64,000 nucleotides of DNA from MED-G105 sp039814575 (GTDB lineage Bacteria; Pseudomonadota; Alphaproteobacteria; Caulobacterales; Parvularculaceae), in contig JBCCAY010000014.1 of NCBI GenBank assembly GCA_039814575.1, positions 29,647 to 93,646 of the forward strand, in the 5' to 3' direction. Positions 15,942 to 24,772 of the stretch are shown here, piece by piece (within the stretch, counting starts at the first letter, position 1; each line of letters begins with the position of its first letter). Both the position numbers and the translations under genes were made by a program. The notes beneath the pieces were generated by a model. The model did no database searches, was not told the DNA's origin, and saw only the letters and a program-made list of their open reading frames with translations.

Positions 15942-17285
15942 CTACAGTCCCGCGCCGGGATCTTGTGAAAGCGCTTCTGCTGGCTGGCGTGGGCTTCGCA
16001 CGTCGACCATTACTTTCCGCTCAACATCGCGCAGATATTGCTGTGAAATCTGCGACAAGCGTCGGGAAAACAGACTGTCCTCAATGCTGCGACGCGACGG
16101 GATGCCAAGGCCTTCGTCGAGTTCGCAGACATAAGCGATGTGCAACGCCTCATCCGCTTCAATAATTGGACTAAGGTCGCCGCGGTCGAGACCATCGATA
16201 ACGTCGCGGAAACGTTCGTCGAGGTCGCTCAGTTTTGCGTTTTCGATCCGTGCCACGCCGACATCAGGGCCAAGGTCTTGGCGCCGACCGCCGCCGCAGG
16301 CATTTGCCGACGCCAGTTTCTCAAGCGACTGGCGCGCGGCGGCCCGCCCCAGCGTCAGCGGCGCGCCCGCATACGCCAGTGAATAACTTTTTTCACCCTG
16401 TTGCCGAGCTTCGCGCTTGTCTCGCACGGCGAGGATCATGAATGCGCCCTCGGAAGGAATGGGGTTGGTGACCGCGCCGCGCGGGAGTTCTTTGATGGCG
16501 CGGTCGAGGTCCGCCGGCAATTGGCCCGCCCGCACCCAGCCGATATCCCCGCCGGCGGCGGCGGACGTGCAGGCCGAGAACTGTTGCGCCACGACCGCAA
16601 ATGGCACCCCTCGGCGCATTTGTTCGATCAGTTGGAGGCCGCCCTCATAGTAAGTTTGGGCTTGCTCAGGCGATGGCACCGGCAAACAGATCTCTGAAAC
16701 CAAGAACTGCTCCGCGCCGGCTTCCTCGCGCATGCGGGTCAGGGTCGATTCAACTTCTTCATCACTGACGCGCACGCGTGATCCGAAGCGACCACGCACG
16801 ATCCGCGGCCACGCCATACTGGCGGTAATTTGGCTTCTAACGGTGGAGATCGAGATACCGTCGGCGGCGAGCGTTTTTTCGAACTCCGCTGGGCTAAGGC
16901 CGCCTTGCGCCGCCATGCCGGCGATCTCGGCTTCAATTTCACGGGCATCTGGAACGACGTCGAACTTTTCCGCCTCCATGAGCTTCAGCTTTTCTTCGAC
17001 AAGATCCCGCAGCGCTTGCGCTTCCATTTGAGGGATCATGCTCGGGGTCACGCGGTTGCCGGAGCTCAGCATCATCAGTTTAACGCGTTGAACAACGTCG
17101 AATGTGGTGATGACCTGGTTATCGACGACAGCGGCCACAGCGCCCATGGTCATGCCGTTGCCGACGGTAACCGCCGAAGGCGCGTTTTCAGCGTCCGCGG
17201 TTTGGCCCAAAGCGCTGGACGGGACGGCGAAAAAAACAGCCAGCGCTGTCAAAACTGAAAATAAATTGGCGAATGGCGCTTTCAT
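15942..17285 (-). CDS. surA: SurA-like periplasmic peptidylprolyl isomerase
   Basis: A 447-residue exported chaperone. A signal peptide (to about residue 27), the SurA N-terminal helical domain (40-190) and a parvulin domain (about 205-305, with AAGGDIGWVRAGQLP) are seen; a second, more diverged isomerase-like domain may follow. SurA escorts unfolded outer-membrane proteins, including LptD, across the periplasm. Its place between lptD and pdxA is the usual one. A 133-base gap separates it from lptD, so it may also have its own promoter. Confidence 0.88.
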   Translation of the reverse strand: MKAPFANLFSVLTALAVFFAVPSSALGQTADAENAPSAVTVGNGMTMGAVAAVVDNQVITTFDVVQRVKLMMLSSGNRVTPSMIPQMEAQALRDLVEEKLKLMEAEKFDVVPDAREIEAEIAGMAAQGGLSPAEFEKTLAADGISISTVRSQITASMAWPRIVRGRFGSRVRVSDEEVESTLTRMREEAGAEQFLVSEICLPVPSPEQAQTYYEGGLQLIEQMRRGVPFAVVAQQFSACTSAAAGGDIGWVRAGQLPADLDRAIKELPRGAVTNPIPSEGAFMILAVRDKREARQQGEKSYSLAYAGAPLTLGRAAARQSLEKLASANACGGGRRQDLGPDVGVARIENAKLSDLDERFRDVIDGLDRGDLSPIIEADEALHIAYVCELDEGLGIPSRRSIEDSLFSRRLSQISQQYLRDVERKVMVDVRSPRQPAEALSQDPGAGL

Positions 17286-17377
17286 GGAACTTCTTACTTA
17301 TCTCAAACAACACTCTCGCCCCAGGCGGCGTAAAATAGGCGATCCATTGCGTCCTGCATAGGGGGCGGCGTTTTCCT

Positions 17378-17407
17378 GGAGCGGCGGTAAAAGGAGCGGC
17401 GGTAAAA
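17378..17407. repeat. Exact 15-bp tandem duplication between surA and lptD
   Basis: GGAGCGGCGGTAAAA occurs twice back to back (17378-17392 and 17393-17407) without a mismatch, 11 bases downstream of the lptD stop codon. A related GGGGCGGCG precedes it. It is non-coding. Confidence 0.95.
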
Positions 17408-17418
17408 ACTGAATCTGG

Positions 17419-19806
17419 TCACCCGTCGACGAGCGATTTCAAGGTGAATCGGAAAAGCAGGGCGTTATCCCGCTGTAGGCCGCGGTCGCTGGTCCCATCG
17501 CGCCGATACGTCACTTCGAATAAGGCGCAATCGTCGGAGTAGGCGAGCGAATAATTCTGAAAAATCGTTCTATCGCCCACAAGGTCTTCGCGCCACCCAA
17601 AATGGGTCTGCCAGTTTTTAGTGAGGCGCAATCCCATGCGAGCGTTAATTTCTTCCCGCCGGAAAAGCCCGTCCGCTTCGTTTCTATCCTCTAATCGGAC
17701 ATAGCTTAAGTTTCCGCGCAAGCGCCAAAATGAAAGGTAAGCGAGGGATTCGGCCCGCGCCAGAGAGCTAAAGCCTCGTTCGAAGCGGTAACGATTCTCG
17801 ATGCCAAAAACGTTGCGGTATCTGATGTTCAGAGCGCCGACAATATCGGATTTCTCGTCGCCGATTCCATTCGGGAAAGGGTTTTCCGCCGTCGCAGTTT
17901 CTGTCGTGAAGGCGCTCGTGGTCTGACTGCGAAATTGTTGGCCGATTTCCGCTTCAATGCCGATATTGTCGTCGGTTAGGACTGAGGCCGCGAGACCGAC
18001 GTTCAGGCGCTGGCCGTCTTCTATTGCATCATAACCGGCGCTTTTGTTGTAGTCGAAGAGGGCCGCATAATCGAACTCAACGCTACGAGAGTCTTCGTTA
18101 ATTAGGCGATCGTCGTTGAGGTCTGCGGGGCTCGCCACCAGCTGGACTCTCGGTTCGATTAGCGCTTGGGCGCCCGAGAAGCGTTTCGTTAGAGGGTACG
18201 ACCATTCAACGCCGACGGTCGGCGAGAACCGGGCGACGAAATCGGAATCGTTTTCTGCATCGGCGTCGTTTATCGCGAGTCCGCGAGACGCGATCGTTCC
18301 CTCGTTGAGGTCGTCATAGGAGAAAACGTCGCCACGCAGTTCGGCGAAGGCTTTAAAGCGGTGGCCGTCCTTAGTGATGTGCTCACGTTCCCAAGCGCCG
18401 CGGGCTGTTAAGCGCCGTGATTCAAGCCCGTTTTTACGTTGAAGAGCGGCAAAATTGCCGGTCACTGTGGCGCGTCCGCCGGCGACGCGCCAGCCGCGAT
18501 GTTCGTAATCGATCATCGGCAAAACATACGGTGTTAAGTCGTCGCGCCCTTCAGGTGTTAAGAACTCCGGTGACGAACTGGATATGCCCTGGTTATTGGG
18601 CGCACGGAGGTCTTGGAAGGTAAAGCTCTCCGCCCGAATCCTGTGTTCGCCATCGTCGTAGGCGGCGTAGCTGGTCGAGCGCAATTGGTTCGTCTGCGAG
18701 GTGTCAACTTCTTTGCGCAGATCGCTGCGTCGACGAATTTGATAGCGTCGCAAGTAAGTGTCGTCCGAAACGCGCTCTACATCATAACCGAGCCGCAGGC
18801 GGTCGCCGAAGTCACGATGCCCCTTGGCGAAAACGTGCCAACGCAATTCAGGTGCGTCCGGTTCATCATCTTCGTTGTCGAAGTCAATTACCGCGCCGGA
18901 CACCACGTTATAGGCGTTGTCGTCGCGGCGGCGATATTCCGCTTGCCATAAAACGCCGTCATTGCCGGTATAGCGCGGCGCCAGCGTTGCGTCTTGGGAG
19001 TTCGATATCGCGAAATAATAGGGCAGTTCGGCATTGAACCCGAGCCGTGACGAGGCGCCGATACGCGGCGTTAGAAATCCCGATTGTCGTTCTACGGAAG
19101 GGTCAGGCCCTTGCATGAACGGCGAGTAAAAGAGCGGAACGCCTTTTATTTCGAAAAATGAGTGGTGAAAGCGAACAACCTTGCGTTCGGCGTCGCGGAC
19201 GACGCGAAGGGATTTAATCCGCCATGTGGGCGTGTCTTTCGGCGTACCGTCGGGTTTGCAAACATTGCAGGCCGTGTAAACGGCCTTTCTGAGCCGTGTT
19301 CGGGCGCCTTGCTCTTGAACCGCGGATTCAGACGCTAAGCGGGCGCTTTCGGCAAGGAGAGCGCTAAAATTTTGGGCGACGCCGTCCCGTAAATCGCCGC
19401 TTAATTGCACGCTGTCGGCGAATACGGTCTCAAGGTTTTCATCGGTGATCGAGACATTGCCGGCGGCGATCACAATGTCGGTCGCCGGATCGAAAGAGAG
19501 GCGGTCTGCGCGAAGATACCGTTCGCCGAAATAGGCTTTAACGTCGCCTACGGCGAGAATGGGACTGTCTTCGCTGACCCGTGTCACGGTGTCAGCTTCA
19601 AAAAGGATCGGGTCTTCCGAGACTTTTTCGGCGCTTTGATTGCGGGCTCGGGCAAAATCCGGACGTTCAAATACACCCGTGGAGCCCGGCTTCAGGCGTT
19701 GCGGCGGTTCTGCGGGCGGGTCTGATTGGGCCAGCGCTTCTGGAGCGGCGACGACTGTCGCGCAGGCCATGGCGCTGTGGGATAAGCGTTTGACGTAGTT
19801 GCGCAT
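17419..19806 (-). CDS. lptD: LPS-assembly outer-membrane protein LptD
   Basis: A 795-residue LptD, the beta-barrel that inserts lipopolysaccharide into the outer leaflet. A signal peptide (about 1-26) is followed by the OstA-like jellyroll (about 68-200, with ILFEADTVT, AVGDVKAYFGERYLRADRL) and a long barrel with many aromatic/charged alternating strands up to the terminal FRFTLKSLVDG. Cysteines in TACNVC and in DDCALF near the end could form the plug-to-barrel disulfides seen in the family. It lies between lptG and surA, as expected. A 205-base gap upstream may hold its own promoter. Confidence 0.95.
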   Translation of the reverse strand: MRNYVKRLSHSAMACATVVAAPEALAQSDPPAEPPQRLKPGSTGVFERPDFARARNQSAEKVSEDPILFEADTVTRVSEDSPILAVGDVKAYFGERYLRADRLSFDPATDIVIAAGNVSITDENLETVFADSVQLSGDLRDGVAQNFSALLAESARLASESAVQEQGARTRLRKAVYTACNVCKPDGTPKDTPTWRIKSLRVVRDAERKVVRFHHSFFEIKGVPLFYSPFMQGPDPSVERQSGFLTPRIGASSRLGFNAELPYYFAISNSQDATLAPRYTGNDGVLWQAEYRRRDDNAYNVVSGAVIDFDNEDDEPDAPELRWHVFAKGHRDFGDRLRLGYDVERVSDDTYLRRYQIRRRSDLRKEVDTSQTNQLRSTSYAAYDDGEHRIRAESFTFQDLRAPNNQGISSSSPEFLTPEGRDDLTPYVLPMIDYEHRGWRVAGGRATVTGNFAALQRKNGLESRRLTARGAWEREHITKDGHRFKAFAELRGDVFSYDDLNEGTIASRGLAINDADAENDSDFVARFSPTVGVEWSYPLTKRFSGAQALIEPRVQLVASPADLNDDRLINEDSRSVEFDYAALFDYNKSAGYDAIEDGQRLNVGLAASVLTDDNIGIEAEIGQQFRSQTTSAFTTETATAENPFPNGIGDEKSDIVGALNIRYRNVFGIENRYRFERGFSSLARAESLAYLSFWRLRGNLSYVRLEDRNEADGLFRREEINARMGLRLTKNWQTHFGWREDLVGDRTIFQNYSLAYSDDCALFEVTYRRDGTSDRGLQRDNALLFRFTLKSLVDG

Positions 19807-20011
19807 TATCGAACGCTGCGGCCCTTTTAAGCGGTTGAATTGCGATCAAAAGGGATCGTTAACTGAGCCGTCTCCCATCGTCCATGCCGCATTGGCGGAT
19901 CTTGTGGAAAATTTTGATTCATCGCGCCGTCGAGCGCGTCGGAAAGCGCGGCGTCGAACCAAATTTCATACGCCGGCGTGTCTTTTGTATCTTCCGCTAA
20001 CGAAGAAAACG

Positions 20012-21118
20012 TCAGCCTTCCTCGAAGTGCAAAAGGCCCGTAACAGCGAGAATGACCGCCGCGAGCACAGGCCCCCAGGCCGCCAAGACAACGGGCGCGG
20101 TGTTTGATTCACCGAGGGCGGTCGAGATCTCGGACACGAAATAGACGAGGAACCCGGCGGCGACGGCGGCCAACACCAATCGGAACGCCCCCCCGGACCG
20201 CACGGGCTTTAAGCAAAACAGCGCAGCGATCAGCACCATCGCGGAGAGCCGCAAGGGCGTCGCGCACAAATCGTGGAAGCGCAATTGGTATCGCACTGTT
20301 GGTAATCCGGCCGCTTCGGCGATCCGCGTGTAGTGCGGTAAGTCCCACAAGGACATGGTTTCAGGCGTTTGCGTTCCGTCTCGAAAATCTTCGATCGTCA
20401 GGCTGGAAGACAACGAATAGAGCGGTGTTTTTTGCGGCAGCTTGTCGCCGGGTTTCTTCATAACGGCGTTATGCAAGACGAGTTGATGGTCACGAAAAAC
20501 GGCGCGCGGCGCGTCGATGCGTTCGAGGAAGACGGACCGATCGTCCAAAAGCCATACCGTCACGTCTTTTAAGGCGCTTTGCTTCTTGGCAAGCGAGGCG
20601 GCGTTGATCATCACGGTCACATCGCCCGTGCGTTGACGCAGCCAGATACCGTCGCCGAAGACCTTCACCAGGCTCGTTTTCTTACCGCGAATATCATTCT
20701 TCATTTGTTCGCTGAACGACGTCATGCGCGTGACGACGGGGTCAACGAAAAGAACAATGAGAACGCCGCATAACGCAGCGAATAGCGCCGGCGGGCCGAT
20801 TAAACGCCATATCGATAGACCAGCTGAACGCATCACCGATAATTCTGAACGCCGGTTTAGGCTCGCGAACAACCAAAGGCTCCCGAAAAGAAACACAAAA
20901 GGCGTTAGGATTTGTCCGAGGCCAGGCGTGCGCATCGCTGTTAAACGAAGGGCGAAGCCAAAATCGCCATTGGCGTACTTCCCGGCGAACCGCAAATTCT
21001 CCATGAAGTCGGCGATAAAAATCAGCGCCGCGAACCCTACGTAAAGCGCGCACACAATAAACGCCATTCGACCGGTAAGGTATCGGAACAGTGTCAGGGG
21101 CGGTATCGGCATGGGCAT
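20012..21118 (-). CDS. lptG: LPS export ABC transporter permease LptG
   Basis: A 368-residue YjgP/YjgQ-family permease with membrane helices near the N-terminus (about 13-33, 58-80, 100-120), a periplasmic jellyroll domain (about 130-265) and three C-terminal helices. The N-terminal PLTLFRYLTGRM is typical. With LptF and LptB it extracts LPS from the inner membrane and feeds it to LptC, LptA and LptD. It starts six bases after lptF ends. Confidence 0.93.
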   Translation of the reverse strand: MPMPIPPLTLFRYLTGRMAFIVCALYVGFAALIFIADFMENLRFAGKYANGDFGFALRLTAMRTPGLGQILTPFVFLFGSLWLFASLNRRSELSVMRSAGLSIWRLIGPPALFAALCGVLIVLFVDPVVTRMTSFSEQMKNDIRGKKTSLVKVFGDGIWLRQRTGDVTVMINAASLAKKQSALKDVTVWLLDDRSVFLERIDAPRAVFRDHQLVLHNAVMKKPGDKLPQKTPLYSLSSSLTIEDFRDGTQTPETMSLWDLPHYTRIAEAAGLPTVRYQLRFHDLCATPLRLSAMVLIAALFCLKPVRSGGAFRLVLAAVAAGFLVYFVSEISTALGESNTAPVVLAAWGPVLAAVILAVTGLLHFEEG

Positions 21119-21124
21119 AAGCGT

Positions 21125-22261
21125 TTAGGCCGTTTCTCCGGATAGTTTTTGCCGAAAGCGTTTCCGGCGCGGAGATAAAACGCCGCCTGGAAAATCAGAT
21201 AACGCCGCGCCGATGATGACGATCGGCGTAATGGGCAATGCATATAGTAGCCAATAAGCACCGTTTTCAGCCGCTGTGCTTTGCGCCACGAACGCGACGA
21301 TGCGCAAGCCTGCCGCAGTCAGACACGCGGCGACGATTCGCAAGCCGTATCCGCGTCGGCTATAGGCGCCGCCGATTAGTGCATAGAGCGCAATTAGGGC
21401 GTAGGCGAATGGATAGAAAGGCGACGCTAATCGTGCGTGACCTTCGGCGATCAGCTTACCGGCGTGCACTTTGTCCCACGCCTGCGTCATGTCCGGCCGC
21501 AACAATTCGCTTAAATACCGTTCCGTCAGTTCGAGCTGCAATTCGTCTGGGCGTTCTCCATAAGCGCCGACATTGATCGCCGTCTGCGAGAAGTCGACGA
21601 TATCTACGGCTCCTGTTTCGGCGGAGACTTTTTGGATATTGCCGTTCGAAAGATAGAGCACTGGGCCATTGTCGGTGTCCCTGATCTGACCGAACTGCGC
21701 CATATATGTCTCGGCGACGTCGTCTTTGCGATAGTCATTGATCAGCAAGCCGCGAAACGCGCCATCCGACAGGGTTTCTTCAATGTAAATCGTGAAGCCG
21801 TCGCCAAACGGCGTGAACTCGCCGTCGCGTAAAACAATCGACGCGAAGTTCGCCCGAACGTCGGCGATTTCCCGTTTTAGTTCCCGATAGCTGCGCGGCA
21901 TGAGATCAATATTGATCCATAAGGTCGCGGCGGCGCCGACAAAAGCGACAAATAAGACCGGCAGCGAGAGGCGCAGTTTACTGACGCCGGCCGCGAACAA
22001 GACCGCGATTTCGCTGTCCGCATGGAGGCGTTGAAGGGTGAAGAGCGCCGCCCCGAAGACCGCGAAAGGCAGAACGACAATCAATAAGCTGGGGATAAGG
22101 AGAATGGTCAGCCAGAAAAACCCGCCCCAGCCTTGGCCGTTCTCAATCACGAGTTCTAAGCGTTGCAGGCTTTGCGTCAGCCAAACAATGGCGGTGATCA
22201 CCGTTACGGCGAACACTAAAGGCGTTGTCAATTGCCGCAATATATAATGATCGAGTTTCGT
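21125..22261 (-). CDS. lptF: LPS export ABC transporter permease LptF, apparent ACG start
   Basis: An LptF permease of about 378 residues with the same architecture as LptG. The first usual start codon is a TTG at 22240, but the conserved LptF N-terminus (KLDHYILRQL, compare LDRYILRQL in relatives) is encoded upstream of it. Between that segment and an in-frame TAG at 22300-22298 there is no ATG, GTG, TTG or CTG. The codon just before KLD is ACG (22261-22259), preceded by GGAG with a 6-base spacer. I therefore place the start at ACG. A sequencing error at that T-to-C position or an unusual TTG start with a shortened first helix are the alternatives. Confidence 0.85.
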   Translation of the reverse strand, partial: TKLDHYILRQLTTPLVFAVTVITAIVWLTQSLQRLELVIENGQGWGGFFWLTILLIPSLLIVVLPFAVFGAALFTLQRLHADSEIAVLFAAGVSKLRLSLPVLFVAFVGAAATLWINIDLMPRSYRELKREIADVRANFASIVLRDGEFTPFGDGFTIYIEETLSDGAFRGLLINDYRKDDVAETYMAQFGQIRDTDNGPVLYLSNGNIQKVSAETGAVDIVDFSQTAINVGAYGERPDELQLELTERYLSELLRPDMTQAWDKVHAGKLIAEGHARLASPFYPFAYALIALYALIGGAYSRRGYGLRIVAACLTAAGLRIVAFVAQSTAAENGAYWLLYALPITPIVIIGAALSDFPGGVLSPRRKRFRQKLSGETA

Positions 22262-22538
22262 TGTCGTCTCCGGCGGCGGCTGGCTGGCTGGATCGCCCTA
22301 TTGAAGGATGTAGCGGGTTGCGGCAATGATCGCCATATCCTTGTGGATCGAGGGCGCGTCGATGTCATCATTTCTGCGGTGAGCGCGCGCCATTATCGAC
22401 GCCGTTGATGAAAGGATCCCGCCTTCTCCCATTCGGTGGTCGCCGAACGTCACAAATCCTCCGCTAGGTCCGCAAAGAACCGCCAGGATAAACGCTTAAA
22501 CACAAGAACGCCCCTGAACGATAAGGACACTCCCTCGA

Positions 22539-24029
22539 ATGAAGGTTTCATTTTCTAAGGCCGCATTGCCGGCGAGCGGTGCCGTTGCGGCGCCGGTTTT
22601 TGAAGACTCCCTTGACGCGGCTGCAATCGAAGAATTGGACGCGGCGTCCGGCGGCGCCTTGTCAAAGGCGATAAAGGCTGCGGAATTCACGGGTAAATCT
22701 GGGCAAGTGCTTGATTTGGCGGGGCTCGCTGGCTTTGAGGCGCGTCGGGTCATTCTCATTGGCGCGGGTAAGGCGAAAGACCTGACCGCTTTGAAAGCCG
22801 AGCGGATCGGCGCCGACGCGATCGTTGCGGCGCTGAAGACGCGTGAAAAAGCTGCGGTCTTTTATGTGGATGGGCTTTCGAACGAAACGTTGAGCGAAGG
22901 CGAACTCGCTGCGCGTCTCGCCATGGGCGCCGTGCTTAAATCCTACCGGTTTGATCAGTACCGCACGACGCTGGAGAAATCCCAAAAGCCGGTCTTGCAG
23001 AAACTCGTTGTGAAAACGGGCGCCAGCGACGCCAAGACTCATTTTGCGCCGCTTGAGAAGATCGCGGACGGCGTTTTCCTGACGCGTGATCTCTTGTCTG
23101 AGCCCGCGAACATTCTCTTCCCGGCGAGCTTCGCGGATCGCTGCAAGGAGCTTGAGGAACTTGGCGTCACCGTCAAAGTTCTCGGCGAAAAAGAGATGAA
23201 GAAGCTCGGCATGGGCTCGCTATTGGGCGTCGGCCAGGGCTCGGAACGCGAATCAAAGCTCGTCGCCATGGAATGGATGGGCGGCAAGAAGAACGCCGCG
23301 CCGGTCGCTTTTGTCGGCAAGGGCGTCACCTTCGACACCGGCGGCATTTCCCTGAAACCGGGCCCCGGCATGGAAGACATGAAGTGGGATATGGGCGGCG
23401 CCGGCGCGGTGACGGGAGCCATGGCCGCGATCGCCGGGCGCAAAGCCAAAGCCAACGTCATCGGCGTTCTCGGGCTCGTGGAGAATATGCCCGACGGCAA
23501 CGCGCAACGTCCCGGCGACGTGGTGACCTCCATGTCTGGCCAGACGATCGAAATTTTGAACACCGATGCCGAAGGCCGCTTGGTGCTCGCGGACGCAATC
23601 TGGTGGACGCAAGAGCAGTATAAGCCGGCGGCGATCGTCGATTTAGCGACGCTCACCGGGGCCATCATCATCGCCCTGTCGCATGAATACGCCGGGCTTT
23701 TCTCGCAAGATGACGATCTCTGCGAGAAGCTCGCCGCGGCGGCGGACGCCAGCGGCGATCCCCTTTGGCGGATGCCGCTGACCAAAGCGCATTATGATAT
23801 GATAAAATCCGACATCGCCGACATGAAGAATATCGGCGGGCGCGACGGCGGCTCCTCGACGGCGGCGGCCTTTATCGGTAATTTTGTGAAGTCCGGCGTG
23901 CCATGGGCGCACCTCGATATCGCTGGCATGGCGTGGTCGTCGAAAACCAAACCGACTTCTCCGAAGGGCGCTGTTGGGTATGGTGTTCGCTTGCTCGATG
24001 AGTTGGTGCGCCAAAATTATGAGCGTTGA
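22539..24029 (+). CDS. pepA: Leucyl aminopeptidase
   Basis: A 496-residue M17 aminopeptidase. The C-terminal catalytic domain has the metal-site loop GKGVTFDTGGISLKP and the family signature NTDAEGRL at about 341-348, with DMKNIGGRDGGSSTAA nearer the end. It removes N-terminal residues from peptides using two metal ions; the family is hexameric and cytoplasmic. AAGGACAC precedes the ATG. It is divergent from lptF, a common alphaproteobacterial order. The holC gene that often follows it is not seen. Confidence 0.96.
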   Translation: MKVSFSKAALPASGAVAAPVFEDSLDAAAIEELDAASGGALSKAIKAAEFTGKSGQVLDLAGLAGFEARRVILIGAGKAKDLTALKAERIGADAIVAALKTREKAAVFYVDGLSNETLSEGELAARLAMGAVLKSYRFDQYRTTLEKSQKPVLQKLVVKTGASDAKTHFAPLEKIADGVFLTRDLLSEPANILFPASFADRCKELEELGVTVKVLGEKEMKKLGMGSLLGVGQGSERESKLVAMEWMGGKKNAAPVAFVGKGVTFDTGGISLKPGPGMEDMKWDMGGAGAVTGAMAAIAGRKAKANVIGVLGLVENMPDGNAQRPGDVVTSMSGQTIEILNTDAEGRLVLADAIWWTQEQYKPAAIVDLATLTGAIIIALSHEYAGLFSQDDDLCEKLAAAADASGDPLWRMPLTKAHYDMIKSDIADMKNIGGRDGGSSTAAAFIGNFVKSGVPWAHLDIAGMAWSSKTKPTSPKGAVGYGVRLLDELVRQNYER

Positions 24030-24052
24030 GCACTAAGAGCGTTGAGCACGGT
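24021..24052. repeat. 16-bp tandem duplication spanning the pepA stop
   Basis: GAGCGTTGAGCAC is repeated at 24021-24033 and 24037-24049 with a 16-base period, and a partial third copy, GAGCGTT, follows at 24053. The first copy contains the pepA stop codon (TGA 24027-24029), so the second copy duplicates the end of the gene into the 3' untranslated region. Confidence 0.9.
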
Positions 24053-24119
24053 GAGCGTTAAAACGGCGAGCGGCGCATAGTAACAAGCCGGGTGCGCTGC
24101 GCATTAAAATGAGGGTCGC

Positions 24120-24593
24120 GTGAAACGGATCATGATGATTGTTGGGGTTCTGATTGTCCTCGGCGCGGCCGCTTTTTTCGGCCTCGCGTTTAAATCGCGT
24201 TCCGGCGCCGCGCCTGGCCTTATCGACGGGACGCTTGCGCCTTGTCCGGATTCGCCGAACTGCGTCATCAGCGAACCGGGCGCGCGCGCAGACCAAAGCG
24301 TCGTGTCGCTTCCCGCGTCCTCTTGGGGGGCGTTGCCAAGCGTCATTGCTAATCTCGGCGGCGCGATTGTCGTGCAAGAAGAAAGCTATATCGCAGCGAC
24401 TTTCCGCACGCCGTTGATGGGGTTCGTCGATGACGTCGAGTTTCGGCGGACGGGCGATGATGCTGAGAGTGCTGCTGAAAATGAAGGCGCTGAAAATGTT
24501 GTGCACGTCCGCTCGGCGTCGCGGGTTGGCCGCAGTGATTTCGGCGCTAACAGAGCGCGCGTCGAAGCCATTCGCAGCGCGTTGAACCCTTAA
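24120..24593 (+). CDS. DUF1499 family protein
   Basis: A 157-residue protein with an N-terminal hydrophobic segment (about 4-23) that is a membrane anchor or signal. The DUF1499 core follows: CPDSPNCVISE, TPLMGFVDDVEFR and the ending VRSASRVGRSDFGANRARVEAIR are typical. It starts at GTG behind GAGGG. The family function is unknown; members are often near envelope or stress genes. A Glu/Ala-rich insert lies between the two core halves (DDAESAAENEGAEN). Confidence 0.85.
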   Translation: MKRIMMIVGVLIVLGAAAFFGLAFKSRSGAAPGLIDGTLAPCPDSPNCVISEPGARADQSVVSLPASSWGALPSVIANLGGAIVVQEESYIAATFRTPLMGFVDDVEFRRTGDDAESAAENEGAENVVHVRSASRVGRSDFGANRARVEAIRSALNP

Positions 24594-24772
24594 AATATCC
24601 CAGATCGCTACATGCTGTGTCCTCTGATGAGACAGCGCTGCGATTAAAATGGCCTGCGACGAAGCGGCGTCAGCGCGGGCTGCGCAAAGCATTCGTCTTC
24701 ACGGTGAATTCGCTCCATAAATAGCGATAACGTCGATTTGTTGGTCGGCGTTGAAGCTAAGGAGATGCGCCG

